From Gp6-AA40 sp035492455 (GTDB lineage: Bacteria; Acidobacteriota; Vicinamibacteria; Vicinamibacterales; UBA2999), in the NCBI GenBank assembly GCA_035492455.1, contig DATJJE010000030.1, positions 13,008 to 77,007 on the forward strand: a stretch of DNA of 64,000 bases. Direction: 5' to 3'. Under the pieces are notes generated by a model. That model saw only the letters and a program-made list of their open reading frames with translations. It did not search any database and had not been told where the DNA came from. A program made the translations under genes and the position numbers. This document shows positions 26,700 to 35,254 of the stretch, one piece after another (the first letter of the stretch is position 1; every line of letters begins with the position of its first letter).

Positions 26700-27886
26700 C
26701 CGACCACCTCATCGCGGAGCGTCGCGGCGATCGGCAGCGTTGCGACGATGCGAATCGGGTACAGCGCGGCAACCACGGCGGTGGCGGCGAGCAGCAGCAA
26801 ATGCACCTGCAGCGCGCCTCCCTGGTAGACAAAGAAATGAACGTCGGCCGGAATACCGGGAATGCGCTTCAAGATGTGATCGAGCCCGACGGCAAGCGAC
26901 GCGCCGAGCGGCAGCGACAGCAGACCACCGCCGCCCACGATCAGCACCGATTCGCAGAACACGTCCGCAACGACGCGCCAGCGCGAGAAGCCGAGCGCGC
27001 GCAGCGCCGCAATTTCGCCGAGCCGCTGATTGATCGACACGGTCAGCAGCACCGTGATCAACAGCACGGCGAACGCGAGCGTGACGGTGGTCAATACCGT
27101 GGAGATTTGGCGGAAGTACGTGAAGCCGCCGCGCTCGAAGCGGCTTACAGCTTCGACGTTGCTCAGCGGCTTGAGGCTGGGGAACAACCTCGCGACGTCG
27201 GCGACGGCGGTATCAGGTCCGGAGGTCTCCTGCGAGGCCGCCATGATCACATCCGCTTCGTTTACTTCGTTCCCGCCACAGGCGTTGGCGACCTGATCGA
27301 GCGATGCGGCGACGGTGATGCCGTTGGGCGTGTCGAAGGGAAATTGTGCGACGCCGGCAACGGTGAATGTCATCGGCGGCAGCGCCTGTTCTTCACCGCT
27401 GCACGAGGCTCTCAGCGTCATCCGGGCGCCCGGCTGGATGCGCAGCCGATCCGCGGTGTTCTGATTGATGACCACCTCCGCACCGCTGCCGATGTCGCGT
27501 CCGCGCAGGATCGTCCACGGGTGCGACGACGTCGCCGACACCCCCTGGAAGCCGGCGTACACGCCGCGCGGCGTGCCGTCCTGGATCGACGCGTTGGCAA
27601 AGCGCAGCGCGACTGCGGAGCGCACCGATGGAAGTTTGGAAATGGCTTCCGTCACGGCGACGGCGTCAGGTATCAAAGGGCCTGAGCCCGGCAGGGCGTC
27701 AGTGGCGGTCACGCGCAGATCGAACCCGGTGCGCTCCAACAGGCCGCGCATCGAGACCACCAACCCGTTCGACAGCAGCAGCATGTCGAACAGCAGCGCG
27801 CCGACTGCGGCGACGCCAAGTACGCCAAGTGACGCACGCGCCGGTTGGCGCACCAGGCTGCGCCAGGCGAATCCCATCGCATTCAT
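26696..27886 (-). CDS. ABC transporter permease, FtsX/MacB fold
   Basis: 396 aa: N-terminal helix (about 18-38), a periplasmic domain (about 45-260) and three C-terminal helices (about 275-300, 320-345, 365-385) with the FtsX loop ALRALGFSRWRVV. ATG at 27886 is chosen because it overlaps the previous stop (ATGA); the frame to 27928 is the antisense extension. Partner of the ATPase at 25986 and of the second permease. Confidence 0.88.
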   Translation of the reverse strand: MNAMGFAWRSLVRQPARASLGVLGVAAVGALLFDMLLLSNGLVVSMRGLLERTGFDLRVTATDALPGSGPLIPDAVAVTEAISKLPSVRSAVALRFANASIQDGTPRGVYAGFQGVSATSSHPWTILRGRDIGSGAEVVINQNTADRLRIQPGARMTLRASCSGEEQALPPMTFTVAGVAQFPFDTPNGITVAASLDQVANACGGNEVNEADVIMAASQETSGPDTAVADVARLFPSLKPLSNVEAVSRFERGGFTYFRQISTVLTTVTLAFAVLLITVLLTVSINQRLGEIAALRALGFSRWRVVADVFCESVLIVGGGGLLSLPLGASLAVGLDHILKRIPGIPADVHFFVYQGGALQVHLLLLAATAVVAALYPIRIVATLPIAATLRDEVVG

Positions 27887-28728
27887 CGCCGCGCCAGCCT
27901 CAGGCCGTTGCGTCGCAGCAGCGCCCACGACGCGACGACCGTCGCCGATACGCCGAGCGGCACAGCGATCGCCACGCAGGTTGCCGCGACCTGCGGTGTG
28001 ACGTGCACGAACACGAGCGCCGTGTCATAGCGCCACTGGAAGAAGCGGTTGATGAGTCCCTCGGATGCGAGCGACAGCAGGAGGCCGAAAAGTGATCCGA
28101 CGGTCGCAATCAGCACACCTTCGAGGAACAACTGAAAAATGATTCGATGGCTGGGCAGGCCGATGAGCCGCAGAACGCCGACGGCCGCGCGCCGCTCGTC
28201 CACCAGCATGATCGTCAGTGCAAGCAGGAATACGGTTGACGCAACGATCGTGACGATCGCGATGGCGAGGTGAAACCGGCGAAGGACGATGAACGGCCCG
28301 GTCGATTCCGCGGCGCCGGACGCGGGCTGCGCCTGCACGCCTGGCATTCTTGCCTGCACCTCCCGTGAAAATTGAGTCGCCTCGTCAGGATTTACGAGCG
28401 CGACATTGATCCGCTGCACGTACTCGCTGCCGGCGGGAGTGCCGGCCTGACGCGTCAGCTTCAGAAGATCCGGAAGATGGAACTGCACCTCGCGGATGAC
28501 CGCTCCAAGCCGTGCCGGGTCAGGCGTCGGCTCGTAGATGCCGGCGACGCGGAACCGCTGAACGACAGCGCCATCGGCGGTCGGGCTCAGCCGCACCATG
28601 TCGCCAATTCGCAGATGCTCCGTTTCAGCGAGCTGACGCGAAATCAGAACGGAAGGAAGGTTATCGGCGGCTTGCAGCGTAGTGGCGGCGAGCACCGCCG
28701 CGATCAGAGCGACCCGGAACCGCGACAC
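27883..28728 (-). CDS. Short ABC permease lacking the N-terminal FtsX helix region
   Basis: 281 aa. It opens with a signal-like segment (MSRFRVALIAAVLAATTLQA) directly followed by a reduced periplasmic domain, then three helices (about 160-185, 205-225, 240-265) with VGVLRLIGLPSHRII, the FtsX coupling loop. Typical MacB/FtsX permeases are about 400 aa, so about 100 residues of the first helix and N-terminal part are absent. It may form a heteromeric pair with the longer permease. First gene of the att-like operon. Confidence 0.82.
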   Translation of the reverse strand: MSRFRVALIAAVLAATTLQAADNLPSVLISRQLAETEHLRIGDMVRLSPTADGAVVQRFRVAGIYEPTPDPARLGAVIREVQFHLPDLLKLTRQAGTPAGSEYVQRINVALVNPDEATQFSREVQARMPGVQAQPASGAAESTGPFIVLRRFHLAIAIVTIVASTVFLLALTIMLVDERRAAVGVLRLIGLPSHRIIFQLFLEGVLIATVGSLFGLLLSLASEGLINRFFQWRYDTALVFVHVTPQVAATCVAIAVPLGVSATVVASWALLRRNGLRLARR

Positions 28729-28735
28729 TTTTCGA

Positions 28736-29155
28736 TTATATCGACGCGCCTCCCCGGCTCATGGTCTCGATGCGTGACCATTCCGCATCGGTGACGGGCA
28801 TAACCGACAATCTCGACATGCGTACGAGCGGAAAGTTCGCAAACGCACGGTCCGCTTTGATCTCGGCGAGTGTGACCGGGCGCGGCAGCTTCTTTCCGGC
28901 AACGACATCGACGACGTACAGCTTGCCGCTTGAATCGTTGGGGTCCGGATAGGCATCGCTGCCTGCGCGCGCTTCCGCTACCACGGCCTTTTCCTTGCCA
29001 GTGTGGTAGTAGAAGATGCGATCACCCTTGCGGATTGATCGCAGGTGTTTCTGTGCGAGCGGGTTGCGAACGCCCGCCCACACCGTCCTGCGATCCTTTG
29101 CCAGCTGGTCGTAGCTGTAGTGCTCCGGCTCTTCTTTCACCAGCCACTGCGCCAT
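28736..29155 (-). CDS. EVE-domain protein (PUA-like)
   Basis: 139 aa single EVE domain, PUA-like fold that binds modified bases in DNA or RNA. MAQWLVKEEPEHYSYDQL is the canonical start, followed by WAGVRNPLAQKHLRSIRKGDRIFYYHTG. Homologues occur near restriction or repair genes. Its ATG shares CATG with the ATG of mug on the other strand. No Shine-Dalgarno precedes it; TATAAT lies seven bases upstream, so the mRNA may be leaderless. Confidence 0.9.
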   Translation of the reverse strand: MAQWLVKEEPEHYSYDQLAKDRRTVWAGVRNPLAQKHLRSIRKGDRIFYYHTGKEKAVVAEARAGSDAYPDPNDSSGKLYVVDVVAGKKLPRPVTLAEIKADRAFANFPLVRMSRLSVMPVTDAEWSRIETMSRGGASI

Positions 29156-29798
29156 GACACGAATTATAGAAAAGGTTCTGCCCCCGCTGCGGGATCGCAT
29201 CCGTGCCGGCGTGGAAGTGCTGTTTGTCGGCATTAATCCGGGAGTGCGCTCGGCGTTGACCGGGCATCACTTCGCCGGGTTCTCCAATCGCTTTTGGAAG
29301 GTGTTGTACGAGGCAGGCCTGGTTCCCGAGCCGATTACCTTCGAAGACGACGACCGGCTGCCCGATTGGGGCTTCGGTATCACCAACATCGTCGCGCGTG
29401 CGACGCCCGGCATCGACACGCTTCGGCCCCACGAATATGTCGCCGGCCGCAAGCGGCTTCTTCAAAAAGTCCGGCGGTTTCGTCCGCGCGTTGTGGCGCT
29501 GGTCGGCGTCACCGTTTTTCGCGCGATGTTTCCTGAACACAAGGGAGCTGTGGAATTAGGTGTGCAGGAGCAGACGCTCGGCGATTCGGTCGTGTTCGTG
29601 CTGCCGAACACGAGCGGTCGCAACGCCAATTTTTCTTACGGGGAAATGGTGGACGCGTTCAAAGGACTGCGGAAGATAACACGTAGCGTCCGGCTTCACC
29701 CGGACCGCTTCAATGAATCCGGGGCGCGGCGGTCGACGTCTCGTCCGAGCCGCCAATCGGCGGGCGCCGCGAGGCGGTCGCGCTCGCAAGCGCGATGA
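29154..29798 (+). CDS. mug: G/U mismatch-specific uracil-DNA glycosylase (Mug-type)
   Basis: Removes uracil or thymine mispaired with guanine. The active site is in LFVGINPGVRSA (Asn-type GINPG motif) and the C-terminal loop LPNTSGRNANFSY is intact. The conserved domain ends near residue 175; the remaining about 38 residues are basic, low-complexity and read against the last codons of the GGDEF-EAL gene (overlap 29710-29798). They look like read-through of a lost stop. Start ATG overlaps the EVE start, so promoters must lie inside the opposite genes. Confidence 0.88.
   Translation: MTRIIEKVLPPLRDRIRAGVEVLFVGINPGVRSALTGHHFAGFSNRFWKVLYEAGLVPEPITFEDDDRLPDWGFGITNIVARATPGIDTLRPHEYVAGRKRLLQKVRRFRPRVVALVGVTVFRAMFPEHKGAVELGVQEQTLGDSVVFVLPNTSGRNANFSYGEMVDAFKGLRKITRSVRLHPDRFNESGARRSTSRPSRQSAGAARRSRSQAR
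29163..29168 (-). promoter_or_regulatory. Possible -10 box for leaderless EVE mRNA
   Basis: On the minus strand TATAAT reads 29168 to 29163, seven bases before the EVE ATG. That places transcription start at or next to the initiator codon. No good -35 is seen at 17-18 bases, so support is limited to this hexamer and the missing Shine-Dalgarno. It lies within the coding start of mug. Confidence 0.3.
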
Positions 29799-32331
29799 TC
29801 GCGCCGGCTTCGGCGGCATCGACCGGCTTCGAGAAGTAAAAGCCCTGTGCGTGCGGACAGCGCAGTTTGCGCAGCCGCTCGACTTGCTCGGCGGTCTCGA
29901 TGCCTTCGACGATGACCCCCTTGCCGAGATTCTGCGCGAGCGACACAACGGCCGCAAGCACGTTCGAGCCACTCGGATCGAGGGGATCCTTGGCGAGGAA
30001 CGACCGATCGATCTTGACCGTGTCCACAGGGAAGCGGTGCAGGTGGCCGAGCGACGAATAGCCTGTGCCGAAGTCGTCGAGCAGCAGCTGCACGGGGAGC
30101 ATTTTCAGCTCCTTGATCACGCGCATCGCCGTGGCTGCATCCTCCGCCAGAGCGCTTTCCGTGATTTCCAGGGCGAGCGTTCCGTGCGCGAGCGAATGCT
30201 TCCGCAGCATCTGACCAACCGCTTCGACGATCCCCGGTTGGATCAGCTGCCGAGGCGAGATGTTCACGCTCATGGTGAGCGGCTCATCGAATCGATACTG
30301 CCGCTGCCACGCGGCCGCCTGACGGCACGCTTCGCCGAGCACCCAGATGCCCAGCGGAACAATGACGCCGGTTTCCTCCGCGAGCGGGATGAACTCGGAT
30401 GGCGGAATCATCTCGCCGCCGGCGCGCTGCCATCGCAGCAGCGCCTCGAACCCTGACAGCGCGCCGTTCTTCAGCGCGATCACCGGCTGGTAGACGAGCT
30501 TCAGTTCGTCGTTCTCAATGGCGCGGCGCAGCTCGGTTTCGAGATTCAGCCGCACGACGGCGTGATCGCGCATCCGCTGCTCGAACACGACGTGGCACGC
30601 CTTGCCAAGCGCCTTGGCGCGATACATGGCGGTGTCGGCGTCACGCAGCAGCTCCTCGGGATGCTCGTAGTGCGAGCCGCCCATGGCGATGCCGATGCTC
30701 GTCGTGACGAAGATGTCGCGGCCGCTGTCGACCTTCATCGGCTCGCGGAACAACGACTGGATGCGTTCGGCTACGAACTCCACGTCGCCGGGACCGTTCA
30801 CGCCGTCGAGGAGAATCGTGAACTCGTCGCCGCCGAGACGCGCCAGTACGTCGCCGGTGCGCAGGCAGGTGCCGAGCTTGTGCGCGACGGCCGTGAGCAG
30901 CTGGTCGCCGACGAGGTGACCAAGGCTGTCGTTCACCAGCTTGAAGCGATCGACATCGACGAAGAGCACCGCGTAACGGTAGTCGCCCATGCGCTTCGAG
31001 CGCGCCAGCAGGCGACCGAGCTCCTGCATGAAGGCGGAGCGGTTCGGAAGGTTGGTAAGCGAGTCATGACGGGCGGCGTGTTCGAGCCGGGCCTGCGCTT
31101 CGTGACGGTCGGTGACGTCCGTCTGCGATCCGGCGACGCGCGTTGCCGTGCCGTCCGCGTCACGCACCGCGATGCCGCGGCACAGCATCCAGCGGTACGC
31201 GCCGGCGGCTGTTTGAATGCGGTGTTCGTGCTCCAGGTGCGGCGTCTCGCCGGCCAGGTGCGCGCCGAGCGCCGCGCGCAGCCCCTCGACTTCGTCCGGA
31301 TGCACGCGATTGAGCCAGTCAAGCAGCGTGTTGCCGACCTCGTCGTCGGTGAGTCCGAGCATCGTCTTCCAGCGGGGCGAGAAGTAGACGCGATTGCGGA
31401 CGACATCCCAGTCCCACAGACCGTCGTTTGAACCGGCGGCGGCCAGCGCGTAGCGCTCTTCGCTCTGTTTCAGCAGCTGCAGCGTTTCACGCAGTTTGCC
31501 TTCCGACTGCTGCGCGAACTTGAGGGCCTGCTGCGCCTGGTCATGCAGCGCCGTCACTTCCTTCGTATGCCGCTGCTCGTCCTCGAGGCGCCCCAGGTAG
31601 ACCTTGTAGCTGCGGAACGTCAGATAGACGGGCGGAATGAGAATCGGGAGGAGCCACTGGCTGGCGCCGTTGACGATCGTGGCCCCGACCATCGCGACGG
31701 TCGCGCCGACGAAGTAGCTGGGGGCACACCAGAGAAAGTTGTCGTTCCAGACGCGCAGCAGGCGCTGACCCGAGGTGAGCGCAACCGCGACCGAGACTGA
31801 CGTCGTGTTGGCGAGGTAATACGCGGTCGCGGCCGCCAGCAGCGGCGTCGCGATTTGCGGCCACCCGAGGTGGCCCGCACCGCCGCCGCTCCAGCGGAAC
31901 ACGACGCCCGCGAATTCAATCGTCAGGACGATCGCTGCGATGTTGAAGAGGGTGCGGTAGAACGGATTGCCTTTGCGGACGTTCAGCGTGGATTGCGCGA
32001 TGGCGCTCGCCGCCGCCACAAAGACGGTCTGCTCTGGTCCGAGCAGCAGCAGCGCCGTGAAGTCGACGACGTACGATACCGACATCGTCGAGGCGCTTCG
32101 CGTCAGCGGCAAACGCACCTTCAGCGCGGATGCGAGACACGACAGAACGATCAGCGAGATGAAGAGCGCCCACTGCGTAACGTGGACGTGCGTGGCGCAG
32201 TAGACGAGAACGATTGCGCCAGCCGCAATGACGCCGCCGACATATACCCGTCCCAGAAGGGGCAGTCCTGCCTCTTTTCTAGGTTCGGTGTGCGGCGGCG
32301 CCGCTGTGGTCGCGTCCTCGGTAATTTGCAT
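29710..32331 (-). CDS. Membrane PAS-GGDEF-EAL cyclic-di-GMP protein
   Basis: 873 aa. Seven or so helices at about 30-235 form a membrane sensor, a short coiled coil follows (250-285), then PAS/PAC (290-410), GGDEF (425-585) and EAL (600-850). RLGGDEF is complete and preceded five residues earlier by RTGD, the canonical inhibitory I-site RxxD. FEALLRW and the NISPRQL and DDFGTGYSSL motifs of EAL are also complete, so both cyclase and phosphodiesterase activity look possible. Signal unknown. Its 3' end overlaps mug by 89 bases in convergent orientation. Confidence 0.94.
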   Translation of the reverse strand: MQITEDATTAAPPHTEPRKEAGLPLLGRVYVGGVIAAGAIVLVYCATHVHVTQWALFISLIVLSCLASALKVRLPLTRSASTMSVSYVVDFTALLLLGPEQTVFVAAASAIAQSTLNVRKGNPFYRTLFNIAAIVLTIEFAGVVFRWSGGGAGHLGWPQIATPLLAAATAYYLANTTSVSVAVALTSGQRLLRVWNDNFLWCAPSYFVGATVAMVGATIVNGASQWLLPILIPPVYLTFRSYKVYLGRLEDEQRHTKEVTALHDQAQQALKFAQQSEGKLRETLQLLKQSEERYALAAAGSNDGLWDWDVVRNRVYFSPRWKTMLGLTDDEVGNTLLDWLNRVHPDEVEGLRAALGAHLAGETPHLEHEHRIQTAAGAYRWMLCRGIAVRDADGTATRVAGSQTDVTDRHEAQARLEHAARHDSLTNLPNRSAFMQELGRLLARSKRMGDYRYAVLFVDVDRFKLVNDSLGHLVGDQLLTAVAHKLGTCLRTGDVLARLGGDEFTILLDGVNGPGDVEFVAERIQSLFREPMKVDSGRDIFVTTSIGIAMGGSHYEHPEELLRDADTAMYRAKALGKACHVVFEQRMRDHAVVRLNLETELRRAIENDELKLVYQPVIALKNGALSGFEALLRWQRAGGEMIPPSEFIPLAEETGVIVPLGIWVLGEACRQAAAWQRQYRFDEPLTMSVNISPRQLIQPGIVEAVGQMLRKHSLAHGTLALEITESALAEDAATAMRVIKELKMLPVQLLLDDFGTGYSSLGHLHRFPVDTVKIDRSFLAKDPLDPSGSNVLAAVVSLAQNLGKGVIVEGIETAEQVERLRKLRCPHAQGFYFSKPVDAAEAGAIIALASATASRRPPIGGSDETSTAAPRIH

Positions 32332-32346
32332 CGCGCGCGTGGCGAT

Positions 32347-33054
32347 CTATTGCAGAACCTCCGTCCAGACAGCCTTCGCCTGGAACCAATCCTGCGAAAG
32401 AATCGACCACATAATCTGGTCGAGGTACTTGCCGTTCTTCACCAGCGATCCGCGAAGCACGCCTTCCTGAACGGCGCCAAGCTTGCGCAGCGCGCCGTTG
32501 CCACGGCCGTTCTGCACGACCGCGCGCGCTTCAAGTCGATTGACCGCTGTGTGCCGGAAGGCGAAGTCGAGCGTCATTCTCGCGCTCGCGAGAAAGAGGC
32601 CCGTTCCCCAGAACGGTGAGCCTACCGCAAATCCCCACTCGGCCACCGAGAACTTCGGGGCGATTGCACGGACCTGCACGAGACCGACCGCATGATCACA
32701 ACCCTCCGGCACCATGCCGAACGTGATCTGATTGCCAGCCTGCCGTTCGCGCTGCGCCCACACCACGAACTTCTCGAACCCTTCCGGCGTCGTCGGTGGC
32801 GGCGAGATGAAACGCGACACTTCTTCCGCTGACAGCATCGACAGGAGCGACAGCGCGTCGGTCTTCACCAACTCGCGCAGCATCATCCGGCGTCCTTTGA
32901 GGACTGGTAGCCGTGCGGTCCAGTCCGCATCGGTTGCGACCGACGGGGCGGGCAGCGCAACGGAGTCGAATCGGATCGGCTCGAGGTTCGTCATCACCGA
33001 GTTCGCCATGTTTGAAGGATTCATCGCAGTTGAACAAGAAATGTGGTTGCTCAT
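32347..33054 (-). CDS. GNAT N-acetyltransferase (RimJ/RimL type)
   Basis: 235 aa. RimJ/RimL-type acyltransferase fold: LKGRRMMLRELVKTDA at the start, the acetyl-CoA-binding VGSPFWGTGLFLASARMTLDFAF, and VNRLEARAVVQNGRGNGALRKLGAVQEG. About 45 polar residues precede the domain. ATG at 33054 overlaps the protease stop (ATGA); later in-frame Met residues (for example MNPSN) are alternatives. Substrate may be a protein N-terminus or a small amine; context with a secreted protease gives no clue. Confidence 0.88.
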   Translation of the reverse strand: MSNHISCSTAMNPSNMANSVMTNLEPIRFDSVALPAPSVATDADWTARLPVLKGRRMMLRELVKTDALSLLSMLSAEEVSRFISPPPTTPEGFEKFVVWAQRERQAGNQITFGMVPEGCDHAVGLVQVRAIAPKFSVAEWGFAVGSPFWGTGLFLASARMTLDFAFRHTAVNRLEARAVVQNGRGNGALRKLGAVQEGVLRGSLVKNGKYLDQIMWSILSQDWFQAKAVWTEVLQ

Positions 33055-34904
33055 TTCGCCACCTTCTTGCCGCCGCGATGCGTGTTCGAAGACTCACCCC
33101 AGAGGAAGTTTTCACCCCAGACGATGTTTTCACCCCAGACGATGTTCTCGCCCCAGACGATGTTCTCGCCCCAGACGATGTTCTCGCCCCAGACGATGTT
33201 CTCGCCCCAGACGATGTTCTCGCCCCAGACGATGTTCTCGCCCCAGACAATGTTTTCGCCCCAGACAATGTTTTCGCCCCAGACAATGTTTTCGCCCCAG
33301 ACGATGTTGTTCGACGAAATGATGTTTTCGCCCCAGACGATGTTCTCGCCCCAGATAATGTTTTCGGCCCACGAATAGGTGACGCCGTTGTAGGTGCTGT
33401 ACGGCACGACAGCCGAGATGATCCACGGCGAGCCGACCGGCACCGTCGGATTGACCGACCGCGCAAGCTCGATCACGCCCTGGCCGTTGACGCGGCCGGC
33501 GCCCTGCGTCAGGCGGTCATAGGTGACGTTGTTGGCGTCGTGCATGGTGAACGCCGTGTACTCGGTGAACGCCTTTACCGCAGCTCCGCTCAACCGCGGA
33601 GACGTGGGTGTCAGGGCGCCAAGCGATTCGACAGTGTGGCGGCTCGTCTCGAGCACGACGGCGACCAATCCGCTTTCGACGCCAGCCGCCATGCTGGTAC
33701 CCGACAACGAGATGTAGGTCTTCTGTCCGTGCGCATCGTTGACGAGCAGCGACGGGTAGGTAACGCCAAGGAAGCTGCCCGGCGCGAAAGGTGCAACCAC
33801 GTTCTGTCCCGGCGCCGCGAAATCTGGCTTGACGAAGCCATCGAACCACGATGGACCGCGAGAGCTGTAGTTCGCGATGCGGTCGTCTGACGGATCAACC
33901 GTGTTCTGCGTCTTTGCCGATGCGACGGTAAACGCGGACGGAGCATTGCCGGGCGACATGATCCCCGCGTAGCCCACCTGATTGGTCTGCGGATTCACGC
34001 CCGCGTTGCCGGCCGACACCACGACGATAATGCCCGCGCGCGACGCTGCTTCGACAGCCTGGACCAGCGGATCGTCAGCCGCCGTGCTGTACGGCGGGTG
34101 GCCGAGTGACAGATTGATGACGTCGATGCCGAGCGCGTCCTTGTTGGCCGCGGCGAATTCGATCGCCGCGATGACGTCGCTTGTCGAGCCCGCTCCGGAG
34201 TTGTCGAGTACACGAAGTCCGATGAGATGTGCCTGCGGGGCAACGCCACCGAACTGGCCGTTCGAGAGACCGCCGCTGCCGGCCGCGAGCCCGGCAACGT
34301 GCGTGCCGTGGCCGTAGCCGTCAACCGGGGTCGTCGGAACTCCAGGCTGACCATTTGTGAAGTCGTAGAACCCGTTGATTCGATCGGCGAGATCCGGGAC
34401 CGCCGCGATACCGGAGTCGACGATGGCGATGCCGATGCCGGCACCCTTGGCGTCGCTCTCGGTCAGGCCGAGTTGCTTCCGCAGTTCGTTGGCTATGGTC
34501 GGTTGCGGCGCGAGAGGAGTCGTTCCGTTCGGCAGCGACAGCTGCGAGGGATGGACGACCGGGTCGCCGGCAATGGAACCGATCCCATCGAGAGATTCCA
34601 GCCACGATAGATCCAACTGGCTGAGACGCAGCGCAATTGCGTTTGCGCGGCGCGCCTGGCGGGTGACGGTGATTCCGCGCGCTTTGAGCGCTGCCAGGAG
34701 CGACGTCCAGTCGCGGGTCCCGTCCGGACGAACAATGACGCGGATTTCGCCAGAGCCGGGTCCGTTCGCCTCGATTTGTTGAATCTGGAGGTCGATTCGG
34801 GGCTTCTTCTTCGGCGGCCCCCCATTGACAGCAAACATCACGGGCGCCTGTAGCGTCAGGAAGGCCGCTACGACCGCCCACAACCGTAGCCTGAATACAC
34901 TCAT
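33051..34904 (-). CDS. Subtilisin-like (S8) protease with C-terminal WGENIV repeats
   Basis: 617 aa, secreted. Signal peptide (to about residue 26), an I9-like propeptide (about 50-115), then an S8 domain with catalytic Asp in IAIVDSGIA, His in GHGTHVAG and Ser in LSGTSMAAG. After the domain comes a tail of about 14 tandem hexapeptides, consensus WGENIV, encoded by 18-base repeats (33089-33365) and ending in a short basic GGKKVAK. Repeats are near-perfect in DNA, so the copy number is likely to change. No Shine-Dalgarno is obvious. The acetyltransferase follows with a four-base overlap. Confidence 0.93.
   Translation of the reverse strand: MSVFRLRLWAVVAAFLTLQAPVMFAVNGGPPKKKPRIDLQIQQIEANGPGSGEIRVIVRPDGTRDWTSLLAALKARGITVTRQARRANAIALRLSQLDLSWLESLDGIGSIAGDPVVHPSQLSLPNGTTPLAPQPTIANELRKQLGLTESDAKGAGIGIAIVDSGIAAVPDLADRINGFYDFTNGQPGVPTTPVDGYGHGTHVAGLAAGSGGLSNGQFGGVAPQAHLIGLRVLDNSGAGSTSDVIAAIEFAAANKDALGIDVINLSLGHPPYSTAADDPLVQAVEAASRAGIIVVVSAGNAGVNPQTNQVGYAGIMSPGNAPSAFTVASAKTQNTVDPSDDRIANYSSRGPSWFDGFVKPDFAAPGQNVVAPFAPGSFLGVTYPSLLVNDAHGQKTYISLSGTSMAAGVESGLVAVVLETSRHTVESLGALTPTSPRLSGAAVKAFTEYTAFTMHDANNVTYDRLTQGAGRVNGQGVIELARSVNPTVPVGSPWIISAVVPYSTYNGVTYSWAENIIWGENIVWGENIISSNNIVWGENIVWGENIVWGENIVWGENIVWGENIVWGENIVWGENIVWGENIVWGENIVWGENIVWGENFLWGESSNTHRGGKKVAK
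33089..33365. repeat. Tandem 18-bp repeat encoding WGENIV
   Basis: About 11 near-identical 18-base units run in series (on the coding strand GAGAACATCGTCTGGGGC), with one interruption (ISSN) near 33307-33325 and diverged units at both edges. Differences are limited to single bases (C/T at the third position of the Ile, Val and Gly codons), showing recent duplication by slippage or recombination. The period is a multiple of three and all units stay in frame. Confidence 0.95.
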
Positions 34905-35254
34905 GACGGGCGGCGGATGAGCAACATCAGATCCAGCACCTCGGCAGTACGGCTTTTCCTGTTAACTCTTTCGCTGTCAGTGGTTAAGGTGTGGTGACCT
35001 GGGCTCTGCGCGACGATGCGATGCCCCGTCCCGGAACACGCTCTCGCGCATTGCCGCACAGGTTATCGGCAGCTTCGCGCGTTAAAACATTGCTCATTGG
35101 CGAGTTAGTTGTGCCGGTTGCGGAATGGAACACGCCTGGCTGAAGACGGCACACAAAATCGGGGTTAACACGGACTTCACCGGACAATTCGTGACCGACG
35201 CGGCGATTCGAGGCACGCTTGCCGAGCCAGCCGGCGCATAATGCGCGCATCGCG
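34905..35254. other. Divergent intergenic region, no gene seen
   Basis: 350 bases separate the divergent S8 protease and molybdenum oxidoreductase genes. I found no convincing frame, RNA or hairpin. GTTAAC occurs twice (near 34960 and 35164). Promoters for both directions must be here, but I cannot assign boxes with confidence; CATAAT at 35237-35242 is a weak candidate for the right-hand gene. Confidence 0.5.

Noticed and set aside
33043..33378. CRISPR-like array of 18-bp repeats
   Set aside because: No spacers; the repeats are contiguous, in frame, and encode WGENIV in the protease tail.
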